Position numbers and translations under genes: made by a program
The notes under the pieces: generated by a model
Database searches by the model: none
What the model saw: only the letters and a program-made list of their open reading frames with translations
Told to the model about the DNA's origin: nothing
In this document: positions 1 to 9,857 of the stretch, in pieces
Position numbering within the stretch: the stretch's first letter is position 1
Layout of the letters: every line of letters starts with the position of its first letter
Source: Diogma glabrata
Lineage: Eukaryota; Arthropoda; Insecta; Diptera; Cylindrotomidae
Direction of reading: 5' to 3'
Length of the DNA: 64,000 bases
Assembly (NCBI GenBank): GCA_963693315.1
Contig: OY856186.1
Coordinates: 461,625,230-461,689,229, forward strand

Positions 1-138
1 TATGGCTTTTTATTACACATTGTTGCAAATTATATTATCAAGAATATTAGAAAGAAACTCTAAATTTCAATATGACATATCTATTTTATTTTATATTTAA
101 TATTTTTAGTAATACCTGCTGCAGTGGCCAAAGAAGTT

Positions 139-1275
139 TTACTTCAACAGCGTGTAAAGATTACGTAATTCATTTTTTTTATTTTCTTCGTTTGGAGTCA
201 AATCTCTTAACAAACGATCAATTAATTTTAAAGCATGAATAGAACACATTGAAATTTCATCTATAATGATAGATGCATTATTAATATATGTGCCATGTAC
301 ACTGTTTGGAGTTATATTTTGCATTGAATTCTCTAATAATGGAATTGGTTATTTGACAACATTATGCAAAGTTCGCCCCCCAATCAAAAGAGTTGATGCA
401 ATACCACTGAAGGCAGTTACAATACACGACAAATTTAATGAATTAAATTTATGAATGATTGCCGTTTGAACAAAAGTTTTGCCTCAACCTGCATGAGCTG
501 TCAAGAAAAAAACATTACTTCCAGTATCATGGAATTGAGCTTCACGCAAAACAATATCAATCACACTACGTTGCTCATTATTTGCATTTTCATATATTAT
601 ATCGAAAACTATAGCTTCTTCTTCAATATCAAAATGACCTACATCGCCAATCTGTAAGGTATATTGTGGAATCGGAAGACCAAGATCACCAAATGAAGTA
701 TTATGAAGTGTAAGAAGAATTTCATTAATTTCAATCAAAGCTCGATTAATTGACACATCTTCATCTTAATTTCGTAAAAAGTCTTCAATCATACTATTTC
801 TAAACTCAATCCGTTAAGCTAAAGCATACGGAGGAACATTCAAACCCCAGATAAATGCAAATAATTGACGTAACTGTTTTGGTGATTGAGTTTCTGAAGC
901 TTCAAGTAAACATTCACGCCATTCATTATCATTTGTTGCAATATCTCGGGCTTCACATGCTGGCTGCTGCATCAAAAGTAGGGTACTCAACACCTTCATA
1001 CTTACGTAGATCAGTAAAAGATTTTGGACCACGAACATGCATCAGAAGTAAACGCATATGAAACAATTCTATATCTTTTGGAGTAAGCATATATAATCGA
1101 GCCACAACTTTATCAGCCCCACGTTGTCTTCTTTTCCACGATTTTCTTTGATCATGCCAAACATAATCTAATGGTAATTCTGTATACAAAAACTCATTAG
1201 CTAAATTATCAATGGAATTCAAATGGAAAAATGCTAACAATTTTTTGTTGATACATTTGCGACTGCACCAGCCAC
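139..1275 (-). pseudogene. Helitron helicase part (downstream half), decayed
   Basis: Reverse-strand remnant of a Helitron Rep-helicase protein. Reading leftwards from 1275 I see the linker that precedes the helicase (LAFFHLN, FLYTELPLDYVW, then KSFTDLRKYEGVEYPTFDAA, typical of Helitrons), then FAFIWGLNVPP, then a PIF1-type helicase: a P-loop written HAG-stop-GKTF near 470-490, TAFSGIAS near 400, and the Walker B box IIIDEISM near 245-270. In-frame stops occur near 815, near 767, in the P-loop (TGA at 481-483) and after NVVK. A one-base slip in an A run near 1246 disconnects it from the upstream half. The helicase ends about 139, before the later helicase motifs, so it is truncated. The upstream half lies at 5411-6217, beyond an inserted LTR element. 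Helitrons move by rolling-circle replication; this copy cannot encode a working protein. Confidence 0.85.
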
Positions 1276-2519
1276 TGTAACGGTTAGACTAAATTCGCAA
1301 GAAGGTGGTAAAAAGTGAAGTCCACTCCGGTTTTGAAATTTGAATTTAAAATGTTATTGAGTATTGTACAGTAAAATATTAAATTTGTGTCATTAATTTA
1401 TTTTATTTTAAATTAGAGTCAAAAACTATTTAATTGTAAATCTTAAACTTAAACAAAGAAAAAACTAAAATATTAAATTTATTCAAATATAAAAAAATGT
1501 ATTGTTAGTTGATTTTATATTAGTTGGTTGTATAATTAATTCTATATTAATTTTAAGAAAAATCTAGAAAGGCTGTTGGTAGAAAGGCTGTTTGATGAGT
1601 TGTCCAAAATAAGCCCAGTTGTGCCATATGAAGTAAAACCATTGATTTATTGAGACCTGGGAAAAGAAAAGTAACACCAGTAAAACAAAAGCAAGGGAAT
1701 CATCTTTGCATACTATCGGTGAAATTACAAAACTACGTATACGAAGTACAGAGATTCCGGTATTATCCTGAATTACGTGACTAAAAGGAAAATTTATAAA
1801 ATGCTTTTAAAATTTATAATAGTACGAGTAGTTAAAGCGTCAAATCATTCATTTAAATAGATAAAATATAATCCAGATGTTGGCAGTAATGTTAATACCG
1901 AAATTAAAGTTAACAACCGAAGAATGATAAGCAGTTAAAGGGGAAATTTAAAAGAAAGAAACCTGTTGACGTATGTAGATAAATTTAATTAGAAAAGAAG
2001 AAACAACAACGATATGCAATTGAAGGGGAAATTATAGAAACTGGTTTACAAAATTTTTGGGTCGATGGGAGAGATAAACAAAATTAATAAGGTCTATTAC
2101 GTTTGGGATCTCATCAGAACAAGACGTCTGGAACAAAGAGGGATACAACTGCTGTTGGGCTAACACAAAAAAATCTGGAGTTGGGACAACTCATCACAAA
2201 TTATGCTAAGTATAACTTATAGAAACCAAAATTTAATTAAACTAAAAATATTTTAAATATTAAAAAAATTTAATAGAAATTAAAATACAAAATTAATTAA
2301 AACAAAATTATCAAGCTAGGGCTAGATGACAAATAAAAATTATAAAGTTTTGTGAAGATTGTTGTGTTTTACTTTCTAATTGTGTTGTGTTTGTAAAATT
2401 GTTTAGATTTTGTTTAAATTTAGATAGTGAAGTAGAATATAGAGAGAACCTTTTTCTGGAATTTACTATGCAAGTCTCCATCTCCGCACCCATATAAAAA
2501 AAAATAGTGTCGCGCGTGT
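1276..2519 (+). repeat. 5' LTR of the gypsy element, 3' end missing
   Basis: Matches 4147-5391 almost base for base. It begins TGTAACGG and stops after GTCGCGCGTGT, where sequence passes straight into integrase coding DNA at 2520. The partner LTR continues 19 bases further (5392-5410) to its CGTTACA end, so this copy has lost its last 19 bases together with everything up to integrase. No promoter element was assigned. Confidence 0.9.
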
Positions 2520-3235
2520 TCAAAGGGCCTTTGGTTTATGGGGTACCTTCTCGGTTAATTGCGGACAATGGTCCACAATTTAGTTCGAAAGAGTTTCAAA
2601 CATTTTTAAAGTCTTATGGGGTCAAACCACAGTTTAACGCATCATATCGTCCGCAGCACAATCCAGCCGAAAGGATAAATAGAGTAGTATTGGCAAGCTT
2701 AAGATCTTATATAAACGAAGATCAACGTGATTGGGACATTTATATTCCGAAGATTGCGTGTTCTATTAGAAGTTCTGAGCATAGTTCAACAGGGTTTTCT
2801 CCATATTTCATCAACTTTGGAAACGAAATGAAGCTTGAAGGAGGCCAAAGAAATCGAGCGGAAGAACAAATTGTAGAAAGATCCGAGCGAATGCGTAAGT
2901 TTAAGGAAATAGTTAATGAAAATTTAAAAAGGGCATATGCGAAATACTCCAATCGGTATAATCTTAGGACCAAGGTGGTTGAGTATTTACCAGGCGAGGT
3001 AGTTTTGAAGAAGGCTTTTAGACAATTTAATGCGTTAGAAAATTTTAACGCAAAACTCGCGCCGCAATACGTAAAGTGTCGCATTCGTCAAAAATTAGGT
3101 AATTATACTTACCTGGTAGAAACTCTAGGTGGAAAAGTCATTGGACGATTTCAAGCAAACGTTTTGGCAAAGTTTAATCCAAGAGGAAATACGCTACAGG
3201 TGTGTGAGGGAACATCAGGGGATGAAGAAAGCTAA
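2520..3235 (+). pseudogene. gypsy integrase C-terminal part
   Basis: About 238 codons of Ty3/gypsy integrase, open to a TAA at 3233-3235. The frame has no ATG start: it runs in from LTR sequence (first codons from 2507 are LTR-derived). It opens with GVPSRLIADNGPQFSSKEF, which holds the second catalytic Asp, and then YRPQHNPAERINR with the catalytic Glu; the zinc-binding domain and first catalytic Asp are gone. The C-terminal part (about residues 120-240) is basic and ends with a region like the integrase C-terminal fold. No env-like frame follows. It is a deletion product and should be inactive as an integrase. Confidence 0.88.
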
Positions 3236-4146
3236 AATAGAAATAGTTATCCAGATAGAATTTAAAGCATAGTTTTTTTTGTATTGTATTTAATATATTT
3301 ATTTTGTTGTGTGTGTGTTTTTGTTATATGTAGGAGGGATTAGTAAAACCTTTGGGATACACGTTATTTTGAGTCACTCTCATCTGTTGGAAAATTCAGC
3401 GGCTCAATAATTTTTATGTGAATGGTACATGTAGTTTAAGGGCAAGTAAATGTAAATGATTGCCGTAATTGGAGCAGTCATTACGTTTTCCCTTTTTGTT
3501 TTTCCATGTAGAAGTTAAGGTACATTAGATGTGAGATCTTCATACATAGAATGTCGTTATAGAGGCACGAATTTTGCTGTTATGAGCACATTGTGGTTGT
3601 ATGTTAAGTTAAACAGAAACTCTGTCAGCATAATATAGCTAGATTGACGTGTAAAGTCAATAATAATTTTTTGGGTTACTTGGGGGACAAGTCAGATTTT
3701 GCAGGTCAAAATCTTGTGAGATATGTAAATGTGCCGGTTTAAGGCATTTGTGTGGTTAGTAAATAAGTACATGTAAAACGTTTGGAGTTTTTCATGCTAA
3801 CTTGGGGGACAAGTCAGATTTTGCAGGTCAAAATCTTGTGAGATATGTAAATGTGCCGGTTTAAGGCATTTGTGTGGTTACTGAATAAGTACATGTAAAA
3901 CGTTTGGAGTTTTTCATGCCAACTTGGGGTGTAGTTGGGTACCTGTAAATTAGGTGTTGCTGAATGGGCTGTGAAGTTGGATTTGGAATAAGATGATGGT
4001 GGTTGGTTAGATGGGGGAGTTTCCGGAAGAGCAGACATTGTCGCTGAAACTTCCGAGAGCATTTTGTTTGCATTGGTTTATTTTGTTTGGTTTCTGGTTT
4101 TTGGTAAATCAAACAAAATGCTCTCGGAAATCTTAGAACGATGTAG
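3236..4146 (+). repeat. gypsy 3' internal non-coding region with 122-bp tandem repeat and hairpin
   Basis: Non-coding DNA between integrase and the 3' LTR. A 122-bp unit beginning ACTTGGGGGACAAGTCAG occurs at 3678 and 3800, and the start of a third copy lies at 3922. A 20-bp inverted repeat (4051-4070 TTCCGAGAGCATTTTGTTTG against 4110-4129) encloses 39 bases just before the LTR. I see no clear polypurine tract at 4130-4146. Confidence 0.8.
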
Positions 4147-5410
4147 TGTAACGGTTAGACTAAATTCGCAAGAAGGTGGTAAAAAGTGAAGTCCACTCCG
4201 GTTTTGAAATTTGAATTTAAAATGTTATTGAGTATTGTACAGTAAAATATTAAATTTGTGTCATTAATTTATTTTATTTTAAATTAGAGTCAAAAACTAT
4301 TTAATTGTAAATCTTAAACTTAAACAAAGAAAAAACTAAAATATTAAATTTATTCAAATATAAAAAAATGTATTGTTAGTTGATTTCATATTAGTTGGTT
4401 GTATAATTAATTCTTTATTAATTTTAAGAAAAATCTAGAAAGGCTGTTGGTAGAAAGGCTGTTTGATGAGTTGTCCGAAATAAGCCCAGTTGTGCCATAT
4501 GAAGTAAAACCATTGATTTATTGAGACCTGGGAAAAGAAAAGTAACACCAGTAAAACAAAAGCAAGGGAATCATCTTTGCATACTATCGGTGAAATTACA
4601 AAACTACGTATACGAGGTACAGAGATTCCGGTATTATCCTGAATTACGTGACTAAAAGGAAAATTTATAAAATGCTTTTAAAATTTATAATAGTACGAGT
4701 AGTTGAAGCGTCAAATCATTCATTTAAATAGATAAAATATAATCCAGATGTTGGCAGTAATGTTAATACCGAAATTAAAGTTAACAACCGAAGAATGATA
4801 AGCAGTTAAAGGGGAAATTTAAAAGAAAGAAACCTGTTGACGTATGCAGATAAATTTAATTAGAAAAGAAGAAACAACAACGATATGCAGTTGAAGGGGA
4901 AATTATAGAAACTGGTTTACAAAATTTTTGGGTCGGTGGGAGAGATAAACAAAATTAATAAGGTCTATTACGTTTGGGATCTCATCAGAACAAGACGTCT
5001 GGAACAAAGAGGGATACAACTGCTGCTGGGCTAACACAAAAAAATCTGGAGTTGGGACAACTCATCACAAATTATGCTAAGTATAACTTATAGAAACCAA
5101 AATTTAATTAAACTAAAAATATTTTAAATAATAAAAAAATTTAATAGAAATTAAAATACAAAATTAATTAAAACAAAATTATCAAGTTAGGGCTAGATGA
5201 CAAATAAAAATTATAAAGTTTTGTGAAGATTGTTGTGTTTTACTTTCTAATTATGTTGTGTTTGTAAAATTGTTTAGATTTTGTTTAAATTTAGATAGTG
5301 AAGTAGAATATAGAGAGAACCTTTTTCTGGAATTTACTATGCAAGGCTCCATCTCCGCACCCATATAAAAAAAAAATAGTGTCGCGCGTGTCCATATGGC
5401 CTACGTTACA
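4147..5410 (+). repeat. 3' LTR of the gypsy element (complete)
   Basis: 1,264-bp LTR, TGTAACGG to CGTTACA. It is nearly identical to 1276-2519 and carries the 19-base end that the 5' copy lacks. It is followed by CCAC, the copy of the target duplication, and then Helitron coding sequence on the other strand. Confidence 0.9.
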
Positions 5411-6217
5411 CCACATTACCATTCCTGATATAAACATTTTGTCTATTAGGCAAATGACAATCAAGTCGAATAATTGTATGAGATTGAAAATGCATTGGAA
5501 ATTCAAATATGCGTCAAGCAGCTTCAGTCGAACCAACATACCGTCCATTTAAAAAATCTTGAACTTCATTTCCCACAATCGCATCATCATTATTCACTGC
5601 AGTCTCCCCATTCACTTTCAATTTAACATTGGCAGAATCATACCCTTTATACACATAATTGTAAACATATTTCACACTTTTAACAGCCGTAGATATTTCC
5701 ACGTTAATATGCCAATTGAATTTGGCAAGAAGATAAGGATTATATGGAACAACAAATCTATTATCAAGAGATGCAGCACGTACATCAACACTCATACCAT
5801 TATCACGTCGACGCTACAAAGGATAACCATTCACAGATTCTTTAGTATTTTCAGAAAAAGGTTTTGGAAAATTCTTACTACATTTACCATCTCTCATACA
5901 AACAGAATTGGGATTTAGAGCACCACATGGTCCATGCATGCATCATATGACGTTTCACATATTCATGTAATTTCGGAAAACGAATGGGATCAGGGATTTC
6001 ACATTAACAATTGACAATTGACAATTTCACCATTGACACATCAGCAGTAACATTCTCAGGTCTTTCACAAAATTCATGCATTGATTTAAAAGAACGAATA
6101 AAAGGATTCACACAATCTAACTCAAAACCTATCTCACGCATCAGTAAAACTTCACATACATTGGCATTTCTATTCATTCTCATGTTAGCAGCAGTATCAA
6201 TCGAAAAAATGTGGAAG
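5411..6217 (-). pseudogene. Helitron Rep region (upstream half), decayed
   Basis: Reverse-strand Helitron N-terminal half. From the right: VCEVLLMREIGFELDCVNPF, a jump, then CEIPDPIRFPKLHEYV, HMMH followed after a frameshift by GPCGALNPNSVCMRDGKCSK, then NGYPLYRRRD, VVPYNPYLLAKF, HINVEI and KYVYNYVYKG, which carries the spaced tyrosines of the Rep active site. The stretch that should hold the HUH metal-binding histidines, between the NPF block and EIPDP, is missing (about 6005-6035), so the nuclease is dead. The segment continues to HLPNRQNVYI and GNV at the gypsy insertion point. Its right edge abuts a dispersed repeat at 6218. Confidence 0.85.
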
Positions 6218-7144
6218 GGATGAAATCTCACAGCTCTGAGATGTCAAGACTTCGGTCTGGGTTAAGGATTTTGATATAGTTTTCGGCAAAAAACTTTTAT
6301 GAGGACATGGTTCTTAGTTTTGGGCAGCGATATATATCAAACATAACTCTTTGTTAAAGTACAAGTATTTTTTATCTCTGTTTAAAAATTTATTACAAAG
6401 CTAACACGAAACATCAATACGTTGCCGGAAAATTATAATCAAAATTTCAAAAATATTGTTAAATTAAATAAAATCAAACTTTTTCAAAATTCCAAACATA
6501 TTCCAAAAATTTATTCTAAAATCAAATATTTAAACTTTTTCTAAATTCCGATAATATTCCAAAAATTCTTAAAAATTCAAACTTTTCCAAAATTCTAAAA
6601 ATATTGCAAAAATTATTACAAATTCAAAAATTAAAACTATTTTCAAAACAAACTTATAATGCCATAATTTTCAATAATAATAATAAAATTTCATTTCAAA
6701 CAAACAATTAATTTTATTTTTTTTTCCAAAAAATTAGGTAAAAAAATAAATAAAAATCTTTCTTTTGACACACTTGACAACATTTTTTTGACAAACTTAT
6801 AATGCAATAATCTAGTTTTTGATCTCACAACCAACACTATAAAATTTCCTTTCAAACAAACAATTTTATTTTTCTCCAAAAAATTGGGTAAAAAAATAAA
6901 GAAAAATCTTTCTTTTTACACACTTGACAACATTTTTTTGACAAACTTATAATGCAATAAAATCTAGTTTTTGATCTCACTTACCAATCCCTATAAAATT
7001 TCATTTTAAACAAACAATTTTATTTTTTCCAAAAAATTGGGTAAAAAAATAAATAAAAATCTTTCTTTTGACACACTTGACAACATTTTTCTGACAAACT
7101 TATAATGCAATAATCTAGTTTTTGATCTCACATACCAATCTATT
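6218..7144 (+). repeat. Satellite-bearing dispersed family, copy 1 (partial)
   Basis: Begins with the family head, GATGAAATCTCACAGCTCTG then CTTCGGTCTGGGTTAAGG, seen also at 7853, 44405 and (inverted) near 60750. The head is followed by AT-rich degenerate words (CAAAAATT, CCAAAAATATT) and three units of a ~150-bp satellite with the core GACAAACTTATAATGC (about 6790, 6940, 7095). The far end of the family is missing; another dispersed repeat starts at 7145. No coding potential. Confidence 0.75.
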
Positions 7145-7350
7145 AAAATATTATGATTCAAACGGAAGTTATAGCGCCCTAGATTATTCGACTTTTTAGG
7201 CTCTAGCCGCTTAACCGGTACCCGGATATTGCCAGGTCACGAACTTGTTCAAGACATTATTTGCCGAAACATACACAGAAAAATATTTTGGTGTAGGTCG
7301 AAAAATGCGATCGTGAGAGTGCCGCTAAATTCTGTTATACCTCATATCGT
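7145..7350 (+). repeat. Dispersed ~205-bp repeat, inverted copy at 54164-54362
   Basis: Reads TTATGATTCAAACGG, GCGCCCTAGATTATTCGA, GCGATCGTGAGAGTGCCG to CTCATATCGT. The reverse complement at 54164-54362 matches along its length with scattered changes. Both copies can be read as a short peptide containing NAIVRVP and NSVI, but there is no start, stop or length to call a gene. Confidence 0.75.
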
Positions 7351-7852
7351 CCCAAGTAGCAATTTATGGTGCATACACCGTTATATAACGGTGTTCATAC
7401 TACAGTGTATTTTCAGTGCTTGGTGTAATCTAGGTTTATATAACGTCAGTAGCACGTCGTCATATACGTCAATGCACCCGGGTTTTATGACTTTGGTAAA
7501 TCAAATACGTTTAACACACGTCTGATTTTGGTAATATTGACGTTATAATTACGTCTAAGAATTACTAAGAAGCAATTTTTTTACCGTATTTATGGTGTTA
7601 ACAACGTGATATAACGGTGTTCACACTACAGTGTATTTTCACTTTTTGGTGTAGTCTAGGTGTATAAAACGTCAGTATGACGTAATTTTATGACTGTGGT
7701 AAATTAATTACGTTTAACACACGTCTGTTTTTGGTGATTTTGACGTTATAATTATATCTTAGAATCACCAAGAAGTAATTATTTTACCGTATTATTACCG
7801 TCTTTTGCCCACCGTATTTTTGCCTTAATTTTATTTCTCAATTTAAATTTCT
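7351..7852 (+). repeat. Tandem pair of ~226-bp units
   Basis: Two adjacent diverged copies begin near 7361 and 7589. Each contains TATAACGGTGTTCA, ACTACAGTGTATTTTCA, TTTAACACACGTCTG and TGACGTTATAATTA. CGT and ACGT words are frequent. No long reading frame and no recognised family. Confidence 0.7.
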
Positions 7853-9757
7853 AAATATGGAGGGGCTGAAATCTCACAGCTCTGAGATATCAAGACTTCG
7901 GTCTGGGTTAAAGATTTTGATATAGTTTTCGGTAAAAAACTTTTATGAGCACATGGTTTTTAGTTTTGGGCAGCGATGTATATCAAACATAACTCTTTGT
8001 TAAAGTACAAGCATTTTTTTAAGTCAGTTTAAAAATTTACTACACAACTAACACGAAACATCAATACGTTGCCAGAAAATTATAATCAAAATTCCAAAAA
8101 TATTGTAAAAATTAAATAAAGTCAAACTTTTTCAAAATTCCAAAAATATTCCAAAAATTAGAATAAAATCAAATATTTAAATTTTTTCTAAATTCCAACA
8201 TTTCAAAAATTCTTAAAAATTCAAACTTTTTCCAAAATTTTAAAAATATTGCAAAAATTATTACAAAATCAAAAATTGAAAATTTTTTCAAAATTCCAAA
8301 AATTATAATAATATCAAAAATTTAAAATTTTTCAAAATTCTAAAAATATTTCAAAAATTCTTACAAAATCAAAAATTAAAACTTTTACCGATATTCTAAA
8401 AATATTGCAAAAAATATTACAAAATCAAAAATACAAACTTTTTCAAAATTCCAAAAATATTTCAAAAACTATAACAAATTCAAAAACTTCCATGTCTAAT
8501 TTCATTTTAGATTACATTTACGTCATAAAAACAGCTACATTTTTTTTCCAAAAAATTGGCTAAAAAATAAATGAAATCATTTTTTGACACACTTGACATT
8601 ATTTTTTGACAAACTTATAATGCCATAATTCTCTATAATAATAATAAAATATCATGTCATACAAACTATTAATTTTATTGTTTTCTAAAAAAATGGGTAA
8701 AAAATAAATAAAAACCTTTCTTTTGACACACTTGACAACATTTTTTGACAAACTTATAATCCATAATTCTCAATAATAATAATAAAATTTCATTTCAAAG
8801 AAACAATTTTATTTTTTTCCAAAAAAAGGGTAAAAAACTAAATAAAAATCTTTTGACACACTTGACAACATTTTTTTGACAACCTCATAATGCCATAATT
8901 CTCAATAATAATAATAAAACTTCATTTCAAACAAACAATTAATTTTATTTTTTTTTCCAAAAAATTAGGTAAAAAAATAAATAAAAATCTTTCTTTTGAC
9001 ACACTTGACAACATTTTTTTGACAAACTTATAATCCATAATTCTCAATAATAATAATAAAATTTCATTTCAAAAAAACAATTTTATTTTTTTCCAAAAAA
9101 AAGGGTAAAAAACTAAATAAAAATCTTTTGACACACTTGACAACATTTTTTTGACAACCTCATAATGCCATAATTCTCAATAATAATAATAAAACTTCAT
9201 TTCAAACAAACAATTAATTTTATTTTTTTTTTCCAAAAAATTAGGTAAAAAAATAAATAAAAATCTTTCTTTTGACACACTTGACAACATTTTTTTGACA
9301 AACTTATAATGCAATAATCTAGTTTTTGATCTTACATACCAATCCCGACCATCAAGATTTCTCCAAATTTAATGTTCCTACTCGTAATCACTTAAAATGA
9401 ACGTTTTTTAAGCCAAAAATATGAAAATTTGCTATTTTTGACACACATAATGATTTTTTTGACACACTTCCGGTACAGTTATCGAACACAGCGTCCTTTC
9501 GGACCTGTCCCTTGTGAATACCTATTTTTAGAAAAAAAAATTTTTGAAATCCCTCCAGCGGTTTTCCCTGCAGCGTAGGTAATGACGGCCGGACGGCCGG
9601 CCAGACGGCCGGCCGGCAGACAGACATACATTTTTTTTTTTTTTGCTTTTTTAGAATCAGGAGGTCCTAAAACGTCGAGAAATGTCAAAAAAAGTGGGGG
9701 TAAGAATTTCACTTTGAGCTCATGAATGTAATACTTAGGTCTTTCAGACCGAAGTAA
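7853..9757 (+). mobile_element. Satellite-bearing dispersed family, copy 2 (both ends present)
   Basis: About 1.9 kb. The head at 7853 is AAATATGGAGGGGCTGAAAT, then GACTTCGGTCTGGG. A degenerate AT-rich middle follows, then about six to seven units of the GACAAACTTATAATGCC satellite (8600-9310). The tail carries TTTTTGACACACATAATG, CGGTACAGTTATCGAACAC, a GC-rich CCGGCCGG cluster (9588-9620) and ends TTTCAGACCGAAGTAA at 9757. The 11-mer ACTTCGGTCTG near the head is inverted as CAGACCGAAGT at the tail. The inverted copy at 57041-60750 has the same two ends, so these are the element limits. No protein is encoded; it is presumably mobilised in trans. Superfamily not assigned. Confidence 0.75.
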
Positions 9758-9857
9758 AAAAAGATTTTTGATTTTCAGTTTTATTTTTTATTAGTACTAA
9801 AATTTTTATTATTATGAAAATAAGTTAAGTATTAATTTATATTTTTATATTATTTTT

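Larger units (their letters stand above)
1276..5410 (+). mobile_element. Ty3/gypsy LTR retrotransposon, internally deleted
   Basis: Complete insertion with two long direct repeats (1276-2519 and 4147-5410) around a short interior. The outer ends are TGTAACG and CGTTACA, a perfect 7-bp inverted repeat, and the flanks on both sides read CCAC (1272-1275 and 5411-5414), a 4-bp target duplication of usual gypsy type. It lies inside the Helitron, whose reading frame resumes on the other side once one CCAC is discounted. The interior keeps only the end of integrase; primer site, gag, protease, RT, RNase H and the first part of integrase are missing. The LTRs differ at only about a dozen sites by eye (near 1%), suggesting a fairly recent insertion. 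It is non-autonomous. Confidence 0.9.

Noticed and set aside
1..138. Continuation of the Helitron helicase
   Set aside because: No helicase motif can be read past the stop at about 139; the sequence is AT-rich and unassigned.
481..483. TGA inside the helicase P-loop as a recoded codon
   Set aside because: Several other stops and frameshifts in the same gene show ordinary decay; nothing supports an altered code or selenocysteine.
9388..9712. Overlapping frames across the CCGGCCGG cluster
   Set aside because: They differ between copy 2 and the inverted copy at 57086-57304 by indels and show no domain; the sequence belongs to the non-coding family tail.
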